Below, one piece after another: positions 15,801 through 22,723 of a stretch of DNA of 64,000 bases. The number at the start of each line of letters is the position of its first letter. Positions within the stretch are counted from its first letter, which is position 1. Made by a program: the position numbers and the translations under genes. A model generated the notes under the pieces. The model ran no database searches, was not told the origin of the DNA, and was given only the letters and a program-made list of their open reading frames with translations. Where the stretch lies: NCBI GenBank assembly GCA_016219645.1, contig JACRLR010000034.1, positions 62,001 to 126,000 on the forward strand, written 5' to 3'. Source of the DNA: Nitrospirota bacterium (GTDB lineage Bacteria > Nitrospirota > Nitrospiria > Nitrospirales > Nitrospiraceae).

Positions 15801-16279
15801 TCCTGGACCACCTCCCGGTTCATAAGGAGAACGGTAAAGACAAGATCTCGAGCCAGTGCAAACACGTCCTAATCGATTCAACGATCCCTGCACATAGCGT
15901 AATTGCAATCATGAGCAGTTCGCTGTTCTTCTGGTTTTATCAGACCTTATCGGACTGCCAGCAGATAAATCAGAGAGAATTTCTCGGATTCAAGTTTAAC
16001 CCTGCGGCCAATACTGTGGCCGAGCTTGACCGATTAGGTAGAAACTTGATGAAAGACTACAGGCACAATTCGAAGGTAATCAAACGACATATTCATTCGC
16101 GGGGCGTTACTGTTCAGAAAGAGTATTTTGAAATAAATCAGTCCAAACCCATTCTGGACGCAATCGACACAGTGCTCGCGAGACACTACGGCTTCACAGC
16201 GGAGGAGTTGGACTTCATCCTGAACTATGACATCAAATACCGAATGGGTCGCGACGCTGAGGACGAGGAGGAGAACTAA
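12899..16279 (+). CDS. Eco57I-type N6-adenine DNA methyltransferase
   Basis: A 1126-residue protein coupled to the helicase gene (3-base gap). SAM-binding motif I is DPTCGSGAF (about residue 531), VDIMEEAVEICKLRLF follows near 610, and the catalytic NPPY is at about 776 (IIGNPPYVEY). The region after NPPY is a probable target-recognition domain. The N-terminal 500 residues resemble the long helical arm of type IIG and PglX/DrmMI enzymes; I see no clear PD-(D/E)xK nuclease motif. Codon use becomes more AT-rich after about 15,250, exactly past NPPY, consistent with replacement of the specificity domain. Related known systems are type IIG R-M, BREX (pglX) and class 1 DISARM (drmMI). Confidence 0.88.
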   Translation: MPFDFSRGRLLLQTGDLGKLFVEGLGWEPSRKKLTLRISERDYAFSAIAEKRGFTVWLCESPDGQLPGHTTRLKLDRALTQTSFEHLILFTSGDRSRQSWMWVRRETGKPLSARTHEFTRGQSGDSLLQKLQILYVSLEEEENGELSTIAIAGRARAAFDIERVTRVFYRDFDTQRKAFLKFIDGIGEVADREWYASVMLNRMMFVYFIQRKGFLDADPDYLRQRLQRCQQEKGKDKFYTFYRYFLLRLFHEGFGKRRKDRAPDLEKLLGNIPYLNGGLFDVHELEKPERYGKDIQIPDKAFERIFDYFDQYQWHLDERPLRNDKEINPDVLGYIFEKYINQKQMGAYYTKEDITEYISKNTVLPFLFDDARAECKVAFENSNGPTVWDLLRDNPDRYIYPAIRHGLSWKYIPDHPAKGEPLAKPLDLPAEVAVGFDATKPNLIERRKAWNKAAPDTYALPTEIWREVIARRQRYEDVRKKLTAGEVRDINDLITLNLDIRQFAQDVIASTEGPELLRAFWHAIEKVTILDPTCGSGAFLFASLNILEPLYEACLDRMESFVADLDRSGEKHPPQKYSDFLNILERVAAHPNRHYFIFKSIILNNLFGVDIMEEAVEICKLRLFLKLASQVEPDTARDNLGIEPLPDIDFNIRAGNTLVGYATYDEVERAVTSTLDFDNAMEKISVKAADLQQTFDKFRQLQTEGDGLVPAADKQALQNRLKALEDELNRHLAGEYDVKVSDKDAYAKWVKSHQPFHWFIQFYGILHIGGFDVIIGNPPYVEYRKLEKSYRLQNGRYSTEECGNLLAFVTERSLALLARSGRSGLVLLVSTFTTERMRKLQELILRECYSSWVSNFAWRPSKLFAGCNTINSIFLGAKGKLTNQAHTYSTKYLKWTAEERDFLFPLLVYGESTQLRIPGSFPKIASTNDAAILNKISSQGSALSQLFSGVHGRNGLFYFRGMLYWIKVLDHLPVHKENGKDKISSQCKHVLIDSTIPAHSVIAIMSSSLFFWFYQTLSDCQQINQREFLGFKFNPAANTVAELDRLGRNLMKDYRHNSKVIKRHIHSRGVTVQKEYFEINQSKPILDAIDTVLARHYGFTAEELDFILNYDIKYRMGRDAEDEEEN

Positions 16280-16282
16280 TTG

Positions 16283-16414
16283 ATGAGCGATACCGTGTTC
16301 CTCTTAAACCTGGCAACCGCTACGATCCAGGCAACTTGTAAGCCCAGCAATTGGCACAACAGCGATAACCCGTTCGATCCTGCGAACCGATTTGACGTAA
16401 CGAAGTTATTGTAA
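16283..16414 (+). pseudogene. decayed Asn-Pro repeat remnant
   Basis: Directly after the methylase gene two reading frames carry fragments of the Asn-Pro repeat family seen at 17086 and 32214. One frame reads KPGNRYDPGNL before a stop; the other (ATG 16283, 43 codons) reads NSDNPFDPANRFD. The split across frames points to a frameshifted remnant rather than a working gene. The rest of 16415-16654 shows nothing recognisable. Confidence 0.5.
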
Positions 16415-16654
16415 GCATTAAAAGATAATCCACTTGCGCTGGTCACGGATTGATAGCGTATGTTGAGAATATTTGTTCCGGGAATTAAAATGAAAGACAA
16501 GGAAAATGCCCTTAACCCTGAATCCAACTATGTGTGATAGGAATGAGTTTGGTTCGAGATTTATCGGAATCTCAAGAGCGAAATCGTTGACCCTGAAAAA
16601 GACGTCGAAAGGGTGACCGCTTAAATCGATACGAATCTGTCAGGAGGGAAGGCT

Positions 16655-16894
16655 ATGCCCAATGCAAGCCAGTGGAATAGTGCGGTAGCGAATAAAGTTA
16701 AAGCCTTAGGACCTATCAAGACTTGGCTTCGAAGCCTTGTAGACGATAACGACCTCGACTGGGAGTCTCAGAAGTCGGCACATCACGCTCTGCAATTTTT
16801 GGTGTTGGCGGAGTATGAAATATGGAACATGCAGTATTCGACCACCCAAGAACCACGTGATTTTTACAATGAGGGCGAGGACACTGACGCCTAA
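16655..16894 (+). CDS. small protein of unknown function
   Basis: A 79-residue protein with AGGAGG 8 bases before ATG. It begins MPNASQWNSAVANKVKALG, is predicted soluble and mostly helical, and ends with an acidic tail (EGEDTDA). I recognise no family. It stands alone between the Asn-Pro repeat remnant and the first intact Asn-Pro repeat gene. Confidence 0.6.
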   Translation: MPNASQWNSAVANKVKALGPIKTWLRSLVDDNDLDWESQKSAHHALQFLVLAEYEIWNMQYSTTQEPRDFYNEGEDTDA

Positions 16895-17085
16895 TAATAC
16901 GCATTGATCAGTTCATGTTGTGAGGTCTGTATGGAAACTCATAAGTATTCGGTAACCAACCCTGTATTGGACCACTTCTGGGATGAGCAGAAAACGTATC
17001 AGGAATCGTTCTGCCTCGCTTCCACTGAATCTCCTGGCGGCGAGTAAGCTGAATCTTCTGGTGCTTCGATTCCAAAAGGCTCGCC

Positions 17086-17472
17086 GTGCAGATTGTCTTC
17101 CTCCTTCTGCTATCGCTCCTCTTCTCAATCACGCCTGCGCTTGCCGATCCTGGCTTCGGCGAGAAGTACGAGCGCGACTACATCATCTTCAATCCGATCA
17201 ATCAGTACCGTCCTGACAATCCGCTGAATCCGATCAACGCTTACGATCCGAAGAATCCGTTTAATCCTGTAAATCAATACGATCCAGGCAACCCGGCCAA
17301 TCCGATCAACCAGTTCAACCCGAACAACCCCTTCAATTCCATCAACCAATTCAATCCCAAGAACCCGTTGAACCCCATCAATCAACGAATACAACCCATC
17401 TACGCCCTTCCAGCCGCTGAACTCCTCGCCGCGTCACTCGCGCTAACAGACGCTGGAACTTCAAGGGGTTGA
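17086..17472 (+). CDS. secreted Asn-Pro repeat protein, copy 1
   Basis: A 128-residue protein, GTG start with AAAGG upstream. A signal peptide (residues 1-22, ending ALA) is followed by DPGFGEKYERDY and about six repeats of 11-12 residues built on N-P-x-N-P-x-N-P-I-N (for example NPFNPVNQYDPGNPANPINQ). Regular Asn-Pro turns suggest an extended periplasmic or extracellular rod. Copy 2 at 32214-32570 shares signal peptide, junction and repeats but has a different C-terminus. No biochemical function is known to me. Confidence 0.75.
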   Translation: MQIVFLLLLSLLFSITPALADPGFGEKYERDYIIFNPINQYRPDNPLNPINAYDPKNPFNPVNQYDPGNPANPINQFNPNNPFNSINQFNPKNPLNPINQRIQPIYALPAAELLAASLALTDAGTSRG

Positions 17473-17603
17473 TAGCCGAGGTTCATGCAGGTTTGTGGAT
17501 GAACGAGAGGAAGCGCAGTGACCGAGGTGACTGTACTTTTCACCTTTTTAGAAACAACGAGTCATTATATATCGAAATAACTACCCACTCATCAGCCCAC
17601 TTC

Positions 17604-17619
17604 GCTCACCTGCTCCCGC
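17604..17619 (+). repeat. left target-site duplication of the IS
   Basis: GCTCACCTGCTCCCGC is found immediately left of the insertion sequence and again at 19036-19051 immediately right of it. A 16-bp duplication is long for most IS families but fits the IS1202-like/ISTde1 group. Confidence 0.8.
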
Positions 17620-19035
17620 TGTCAACCCAATTTAGAAATGTCCTCTTTCTCCCAAAATAGAAATGTCCGGTTTTATGTTCCGACCGCCGCCGCGTGGCTT
17701 GTACGTTCTGGCCGCAGGCGCTTGCGCCACGGATGGTCCGGCCTCGGCGTGACCGGGCGCCGTGGTCGATGAACCGTCTTGGCCTCAGCCGCCTTCATGG
17801 GCCGCGACGTGATCGCGTGAAAGTCGAGCGCCCGGCCCTGGTGCGTGATCCGCATCGTCCCGTCCACATGCTCTTCCACCAGCACACGGGGGGCTCGGAC
17901 CGTCTCATGAATCTGATAGAGTCCCCCCTGATGCGCGATGGTGAAATCCTTGCGCAGACAGCGGGTCGTCTTGATGCACAGGCTCCTGTCCAACTCGCGG
18001 CTCGTTGGGCGGGGACGATGCAGATCGGCGACCTGGGTTGGCTGAACGGTGAAGCGCTGATTGTAGATCGGCAGATACCCCTCCAGAAACTGATTCGCCG
18101 CATCCAGCGCGGAGACGTCCGCGAGCCGCATCTCCTTGATCACCCGATCTTGAAAGGTCTGAAAGAGCCGCTCCACCCGTCCCTTCGCCTGGGGCGAGTG
18201 GGCTGGGATCAACTCAACCCCCAGTTCGCCCAACGCCCGTCCAAACTGACTCGTAGGAGTCACTCCCGCGAGTTGTTCGTCCAGGGTGGGCGGGACCGGC
18301 GATTGATAGGTTGTATGCTTGTCCGCGTAGAGGGCCAGCGGAACCCCATACTGCATCACGTAGCGCGTGAAGCTATCCATCGCTGGGAGCGTGCCTTCGT
18401 ACCCATAGAACCGGGCATACACCCGACTGGACGCATCATCGATGTAGGCCATCAACACGCAACGGGGGCCGCGCCCCTCGAACCAGTCATGATGCGACCC
18501 ATCAAGCTGCACCAATTCCCCCCGATGTGCCGTTCGCTCCCGCCAGGCCCGATGCGGGCGCGTCCGCCGCTGGAAGTGCGGCACCCCGGTCGCCAGGAGC
18601 CAGCCCCGCAGGGTTTCGTCGCTGAGCGTGATCCCATGGCGCTCGGCCAGCTTCTCCGCCGCCAACGTCGGTCCAAAATCTCCATACTGTTTCTCGTACA
18701 GCTTCAGCGCCTTGGTCTTAACCTGCTCCGAGATCCGCCGGTTCGACGGCTTCCCCCGCCCCCGATGCGCGAGCCCTGAGTCGCCTGCCTGCTCCACCCG
18801 TGCGAGGAGGCGTCGGATGTGGCGTGGCGTCAGCCCCAGGAGGGTAGCCGCCTTCACCTGCGTCAGCTTCTGCTCCCTCGTCTGGCGAATCACATGCACC
18901 CGCCTGAGTTCCTTCACACTCATGATGACTCTGTCCTCTCTGACCATCCGGCCCTCCTTGTGAGGGCCGGCAGTCTATCAGTGAAGAGGACATTTCTATC
19001 TTGGCGAAAGCGGACATTATCACTTTGGGATTACA
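17620..19035. mobile_element. IS1202/ISNCY-like insertion sequence, 1416 bp
   Basis: Ends are imperfect inverted repeats: the left begins TGTCAACCCAATTT and the right, read inward, TGTAATCCCAAAGTG. Both arms then repeat a motif ending ATAGAAATGTCC. One transposase gene fills the element, and a 16-bp direct repeat flanks it. Intact ends, gene and duplication suggest a fairly recent, possibly still active insertion. Confidence 0.85.
17673..18947 (-). CDS. ISNCY/IS1202-family DDE transposase
   Basis: A 424-residue transposase. An N-terminal helix-turn-helix (about 25-60, TQVKAATLLGLTPRHIRRLL) is followed by an RNase H-like catalytic core. The acidic residues can be read in QLDGSHHDWFEG (first D), LYADKHTTY (second D) and PQAKGRVERLFQTFQDR (E). 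The Arg/His/Pro-rich C-terminus is typical of the group. The frame is intact, and the alternative start MSVKELRR at residue 9 is possible. It lies within the inverted repeats of the insertion sequence. Confidence 0.9.
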   Translation of the reverse strand: MVREDRVIMSVKELRRVHVIRQTREQKLTQVKAATLLGLTPRHIRRLLARVEQAGDSGLAHRGRGKPSNRRISEQVKTKALKLYEKQYGDFGPTLAAEKLAERHGITLSDETLRGWLLATGVPHFQRRTRPHRAWRERTAHRGELVQLDGSHHDWFEGRGPRCVLMAYIDDASSRVYARFYGYEGTLPAMDSFTRYVMQYGVPLALYADKHTTYQSPVPPTLDEQLAGVTPTSQFGRALGELGVELIPAHSPQAKGRVERLFQTFQDRVIKEMRLADVSALDAANQFLEGYLPIYNQRFTVQPTQVADLHRPRPTSRELDRSLCIKTTRCLRKDFTIAHQGGLYQIHETVRAPRVLVEEHVDGTMRITHQGRALDFHAITSRPMKAAEAKTVHRPRRPVTPRPDHPWRKRLRPERTSHAAAVGT

Positions 19036-19051
19036 GCTCACCTGCTCCCGC
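19036..19051 (+). repeat. right target-site duplication of the IS
   Basis: Exact second copy of the 16-mer at 17604-17619, directly after the right end of the insertion sequence. It marks the insertion point. Confidence 0.8.
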
Positions 19052-19073
19052 TTGACACCTACCCGTGGACGGC

Positions 19074-19193
19074 CTAGCCTGGCGACTCCAAGCCAAGGCA
19101 CTGTATGTCCCAATGTACGTCAACGAGTTTGAGTTTCACTATATCCATCGCATGAATGCGGACATCTTCGGCACAGCGATCAAGGCGTGCTGA
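19074..19193 (+). pseudogene. transposase C-terminal remnant (IS1595/ISXO2-like)
   Basis: One frame reads YVNEFEFHYIHRMNADIFGT and ends AIKAC-stop at 19191-19193. This looks like the C-terminal end of IS1595-type transposases, where a Y-x-x-EF-x-F-R-Y pattern precedes the stop. The remainder of such a gene is not present on either side of the nearby insertion sequence, so this is a fragment of an older element. Confidence 0.45.
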
Positions 19194-19195
19194 CC

Positions 19196-20044
19196 ATGAG
19201 ATTTCTGGTATTCGCAGTAAGCTTTCTGATACCAGTATTTTCATACGCCGAGCCTGTGAATCTCCATAAGGCTGAGTCCCTACCACCACATACCGACAAT
19301 AAGCCCGCTGATCCCAAGGAAATAGGCGAGGTTGGAAAGGTAGTTCAGCCATCGCCTCCTTCTCTGCCTGCCTCTGTCAACATTACAGTAGGAGGCAATT
19401 TGAAGCTTGCTCCAGATATGGAAGAGGCCAAGACACCAGAAAAAAAGGAATGGTCCAACGAGTTTTTCAACGTAAAGGCTACTGACTGGATAATTGCTGC
19501 CTTTACGATTGTAATTGGCGTCTATACATGTTTTTTGTATAGAGCCACCAACAAACTTGCTCGTATTTCCCGTGAACAGGAACGATGGAGCAAAGCTATT
19601 GAACGTGCTTATGTTTTTGCAAAGGTAGAACGTATCGTGAATGAGATAACTTCTACCTTTGAAGGAACCACGGCTCCTATGGCTAGAACCCTGTTTATCA
19701 ATCATGGGAAAACCCCAGCCATTATTATTAATATGACTGGAGCGCCTTACCTGATGGATATCGCTCCCCAACAATTGGCCCAAACTCCCGATGACGACAG
19801 ACGCCTTCCTGAAGGATGGGTCATCGCTAGCGGAGGAGAGTTTGGCCGCCCGATCGAAATAGGCATTAGCGATCAAGAGTTGAAAACCGTTCTTGAGGGT
19901 ACGCTCAAGCTCTATTGTGCCGGAATGATTAAGTACAAGGACATTCTCGGGCATGAGCGAAAAACCAGCTATTGCTGGGAATTTATTCCGCGCCAGAATC
20001 GGTTTCAGTTCTGTAAGGACAGCCATTTGAACGAGTACACCTAA
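19196..20044 (+). CDS. membrane protein of unknown function
   Basis: A 282-residue protein from ATG 19196. A signal-like N-terminus (MRFLVFAVSFLIPVFSYA) leads into a Pro-rich periplasmic stretch, then one membrane span (about 96-114, WIIAAFTIVIGVYTCFLY) and a cytosolic domain of about 170 residues. The span-plus-soluble-domain layout recurs at 44307-45089 in the chromosome, though the sequences differ. I recognise no named family. Confidence 0.6.
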   Translation: MRFLVFAVSFLIPVFSYAEPVNLHKAESLPPHTDNKPADPKEIGEVGKVVQPSPPSLPASVNITVGGNLKLAPDMEEAKTPEKKEWSNEFFNVKATDWIIAAFTIVIGVYTCFLYRATNKLARISREQERWSKAIERAYVFAKVERIVNEITSTFEGTTAPMARTLFINHGKTPAIIINMTGAPYLMDIAPQQLAQTPDDDRRLPEGWVIASGGEFGRPIEIGISDQELKTVLEGTLKLYCAGMIKYKDILGHERKTSYCWEFIPRQNRFQFCKDSHLNEYT

Positions 20045-20286
20045 CAATATCACTAGGGTAAGGACGGCTAGACAGCCGGATGACATCCAGCCTTTTTCAT
20101 CCCCGGAAAGTTCGGGATAATCGCCCTGATCTGAAAGGCCACTGGCGCGGCGCGATTCCGCCCTCCATTGGACTGAGAAACCGATAGCAAATCGATTGGT
20201 GAATTGAATACAACCATTTCCCCACACCTCGCCTTGCGGTTTGCCCGTACCTCTCCTAAAATACGCCACCTTGTGAGACTCCCCTC

Positions 20287-20670
20287 ATGCCCTTCTCGAT
20301 TCGCCCATCTCATCGCTTCCCCGTATGTTGTCCCGTGACCTACCAATGTGGGAACTTTGAGGGCCACGGCACAGTTTGGAATCTTTCCCTCACGGGCCTG
20401 CGCTTCTCAGGTAACCTTCCGTTACTGATCGGGGACGTGTGTTCCCTCACGGTGATTCTCCCCAATGAGAAAACGCTCTACGTGCTCGCGGCAGCGGTTC
20501 ACTGGGTGCAGCGAGGCGAGGAGTATGGGGTTGAAACCCTCGTGATGGACGACGAGTCAGAGGAGGATCTGGAACAGTACATCTGCCAGCGGGTCGAGGA
20601 TAGATGGGTTGAGCTTCATACACGGCGAGCGGCTCGACCGCGCAAGGATGAAGTGGATAGAGATTGCTGA
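20287..20670 (+). CDS. PilZ-domain protein
   Basis: A 127-residue protein consisting of a single PilZ domain. It carries an Arg-rich start (RPSHRFPVCCPVTY) and the NLSLTGLRF box that matches (D/N)xSxxG. PilZ domains bind cyclic di-GMP and control motility, polysaccharide or secretion. The first motif has R-x3-R-like spacing, so binding is plausible. It stands alone on the island; its partner is unknown. Confidence 0.75.
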   Translation: MPFSIRPSHRFPVCCPVTYQCGNFEGHGTVWNLSLTGLRFSGNLPLLIGDVCSLTVILPNEKTLYVLAAAVHWVQRGEEYGVETLVMDDESEEDLEQYICQRVEDRWVELHTRRAARPRKDEVDRDC

Positions 20671-20791
20671 CAATTGCTGAAGGGCATGCTACACGTTCAG
20701 CTACTGGAATGGTTAGGGTGGATTGTTGAAAAGCGGGTGGCGAGGGGGGCGAGGCACTGAAGGTTCTCTTAAACAAAATAGGACTTCCCAC

Positions 20792-21364
20792 ATGACCTCA
20801 AAGGTGTGCCTGGCGAGGCAACTCTTATTCTTGGGCGCACTTAGCTTGCTACTTAGTGGCTGCCCCGCGATGCTCAGTGGCAGGGTGACCACTATCGCTG
20901 AGACACCCCCACCGCAACAATCTCTGTTCATGGTGATCTCCCAGAACTCTGCAAGTTTAAGGGAAAGAGTGATAGTTGAACTTATTGAAAAAAAGATGTC
21001 CGAACGAGGGTTTCTCAAGGCCTCTTCTCCAGAGCTTGCCAAGGTTACTGTCCACTATAAATACTCAATCGGACCTAGCCGAACTGATGTAAGTGTGAGC
21101 AGCTCCCCAGATTTTGTCTATGGGGGGAAACAAGTTTCCTCTTCATCCTCGACGACATATCCTCGCACTTTCGAGATCGCTGTAATGGGCAACGTGAAAT
21201 CTAAGGTTTCTGGCAAGATCGAGATAATTTGGCTCGGAGAGGTATATAGTTCCGGGTCATCTGCGGACATGACTTTACTAGCGCCGAACTTCATTGATAT
21301 TTTGTTTGAGAACTACGGTAAGACCGTGACAAATCAGAAATTTTCGCGGCAAATCAATTGGTAG
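20792..21364 (+). CDS. predicted lipoprotein
   Basis: A 190-residue product from ATG 20792. The N-terminal lipoprotein signal ends LLLSGC (lipobox, Cys about residue 23). The mature part is mixed alpha/beta with a Ser-rich stretch (SSSSSTTYPRTFEI) reminiscent of DUF4136-type lipoproteins, though not certain. Its stop overlaps the possible TTG start of the SNase gene by a few bases, implying co-expression. Confidence 0.6.
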   Translation: MTSKVCLARQLLFLGALSLLLSGCPAMLSGRVTTIAETPPPQQSLFMVISQNSASLRERVIVELIEKKMSERGFLKASSPELAKVTVHYKYSIGPSRTDVSVSSSPDFVYGGKQVSSSSSTTYPRTFEIAVMGNVKSKVSGKIEIIWLGEVYSSGSSADMTLLAPNFIDILFENYGKTVTNQKFSRQINW

Positions 21365-21858
21365 CTTGTGGTGTCTTAAATCAGGCTTTCGTTTTTTCAG
21401 CTTCCCTTCTCTGGCTCCTCTTATTTTCACTTAGTCCAACTTTGGCTGCCAATTTCTCCGGCCAAGTCGTCTCTGTCCTCGACGGCGACACCATCGAAGT
21501 CCTGAACGGACATCACGCAGAACGCATACGTCTCAGCGGCATTAACTGCCCTGAGAAAGGTCAAGCATTTGGCAAGCAAGCCAAGCAAGCGGCTTCCGAG
21601 TTGGTGTTCGGCAAGGAAGTCACGCTCCAGACGCACGGCTACGACAAGTACAAGCGCACCCTTGCCGATGTGCTGCTCCCCGACGGCACAAACGTCAACC
21701 ACACGCTGGTCAAAGACGGCTGGTGCTGGTGGTATCGGAAGTATGCGCCGGGGAATGTCACGCTGGAACAGTTAGAGACTGAGGCACGGGAAGCGCGGCG
21801 AGGCTTGTGGGCCGATCCGTACCCGCTGCCGCCGTGGGAGTGGCGGAAACGGAGATAG
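21358..21858 (+). CDS. secreted thermonuclease (SNase family)
   Basis: A 166-residue product with a hydrophobic signal segment (about 10-30, ending LAA) and a full SNase-like domain. Signatures are VVSVLDGDTIEV, RIRLSGINCPE (catalytic Arg and Glu) and KYKRTLADV (second Arg). The family cleaves DNA and RNA with calcium. The start is uncertain: TTG 21358 overlaps the preceding stop and no ATG is near. The last residues PPWEWRKRR recur in a gene fragment at 27595-27630. Confidence 0.85.
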   Translation: MVACGVLNQAFVFSASLLWLLLFSLSPTLAANFSGQVVSVLDGDTIEVLNGHHAERIRLSGINCPEKGQAFGKQAKQAASELVFGKEVTLQTHGYDKYKRTLADVLLPDGTNVNHTLVKDGWCWWYRKYAPGNVTLEQLETEAREARRGLWADPYPLPPWEWRKRR

Positions 21859-21914
21859 CCGCCTCAACTAGGAGCAAGTAGTCATCCAATGATAACGTCT
21901 CAGGTTGGGAGAAC

Positions 21915-22394
21915 TTACACTTTACCTTGTGCCGCTGCTTTTAGAAGCCACTTTGAGGCCTCAAGATCATCCTTTGGAACACCGCGACCCTGAGCATAGA
22001 TATTTCCTAGAGCAGCCTGTGCCTCTCCGAGATCTTGCTCCGCAGCAACTTTAAAACATTTTACGGCTTCGCCATCATTTTGAGGAGTGCCAAGTCCGTT
22101 TGCATATCTCAACCCCAGTGCCCAATATGCAGCAACAGTAGCCTGGCCCTGCAAAACCGCCTTTTGGAGCCACTTGACGGCTTCAGCATGATCCTGAGGC
22201 ACACCTTGGCCCAGGGCATAGGAGTGCCCCAGAAATTCTTGTCCTGGTGCACAGCCCTGTTCGGCTGATTTTCGAAACCATTTCACTGCCTCTGTGAAAC
22301 TTTGAGGTACACCATTGCCTCTGGCATCCAATACCCCTAGTGACCACTGGACTGTGGGATCACCTTGTTTGGCTTCTTTCTGAATCCTCGTCAC
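21915..22394 (-). CDS. Sel1-repeat protein, 159 residues
   Basis: GTG start at 22394. The product is four Sel1-like repeats of about 36 residues (A-x-x-x-LG-x-x-Y-x-x-G-x-GVPQD) without a signal peptide. Sel1 repeats form TPR-like superhelices that scaffold protein contacts. It is read opposite to its neighbours, and no ribosome site is clear. A much larger Sel1 gene lies on the same island at 29401-32070. The 330 bases to the right (22395-22723) show nothing recognisable. Confidence 0.75.
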   Translation of the reverse strand: MTRIQKEAKQGDPTVQWSLGVLDARGNGVPQSFTEAVKWFRKSAEQGCAPGQEFLGHSYALGQGVPQDHAEAVKWLQKAVLQGQATVAAYWALGLRYANGLGTPQNDGEAVKCFKVAAEQDLGEAQAALGNIYAQGRGVPKDDLEASKWLLKAAAQGKV

Positions 22395-22723
22395 TTGCGC
22401 GGAAAGATCCTCTCAGGAGTTAGCTACCTTCTTAAAGAGCATCTAAGTCAACTCATAGAAGAAGAGATTATCCGGAGGTCGGTGAGCTGGTAGGCTCGTG
22501 ACAGATTACCCGTATAGCTTTGAATAGTTCCAACCTGAGTGAACCTCGTCAAGTATCCATCGCCGGATGACATGTTAACATTGCCTAAATTATCAATGCT
22601 ATCTTACTCCGACTGATGTACCGGGGCCAGACTGTCCGAACTACAGCCAAGTTGTGTCGCAGAACAGAGTAGCGTTTAATAGGGCGGCAGGCCTGGTAAA
22701 TCTGAATATCGGAGGGCACACGT

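Noticed and set aside
16276..16527. 83-codon minus-strand frame after the methylase gene
   Set aside because: No ribosome site and it overlaps a recognisable Asn-Pro remnant on the plus strand.
17694..18779. 361-codon plus-strand frame across the insertion sequence
   Set aside because: Antisense shadow of the transposase gene, Arg/Pro-rich and without a start site.
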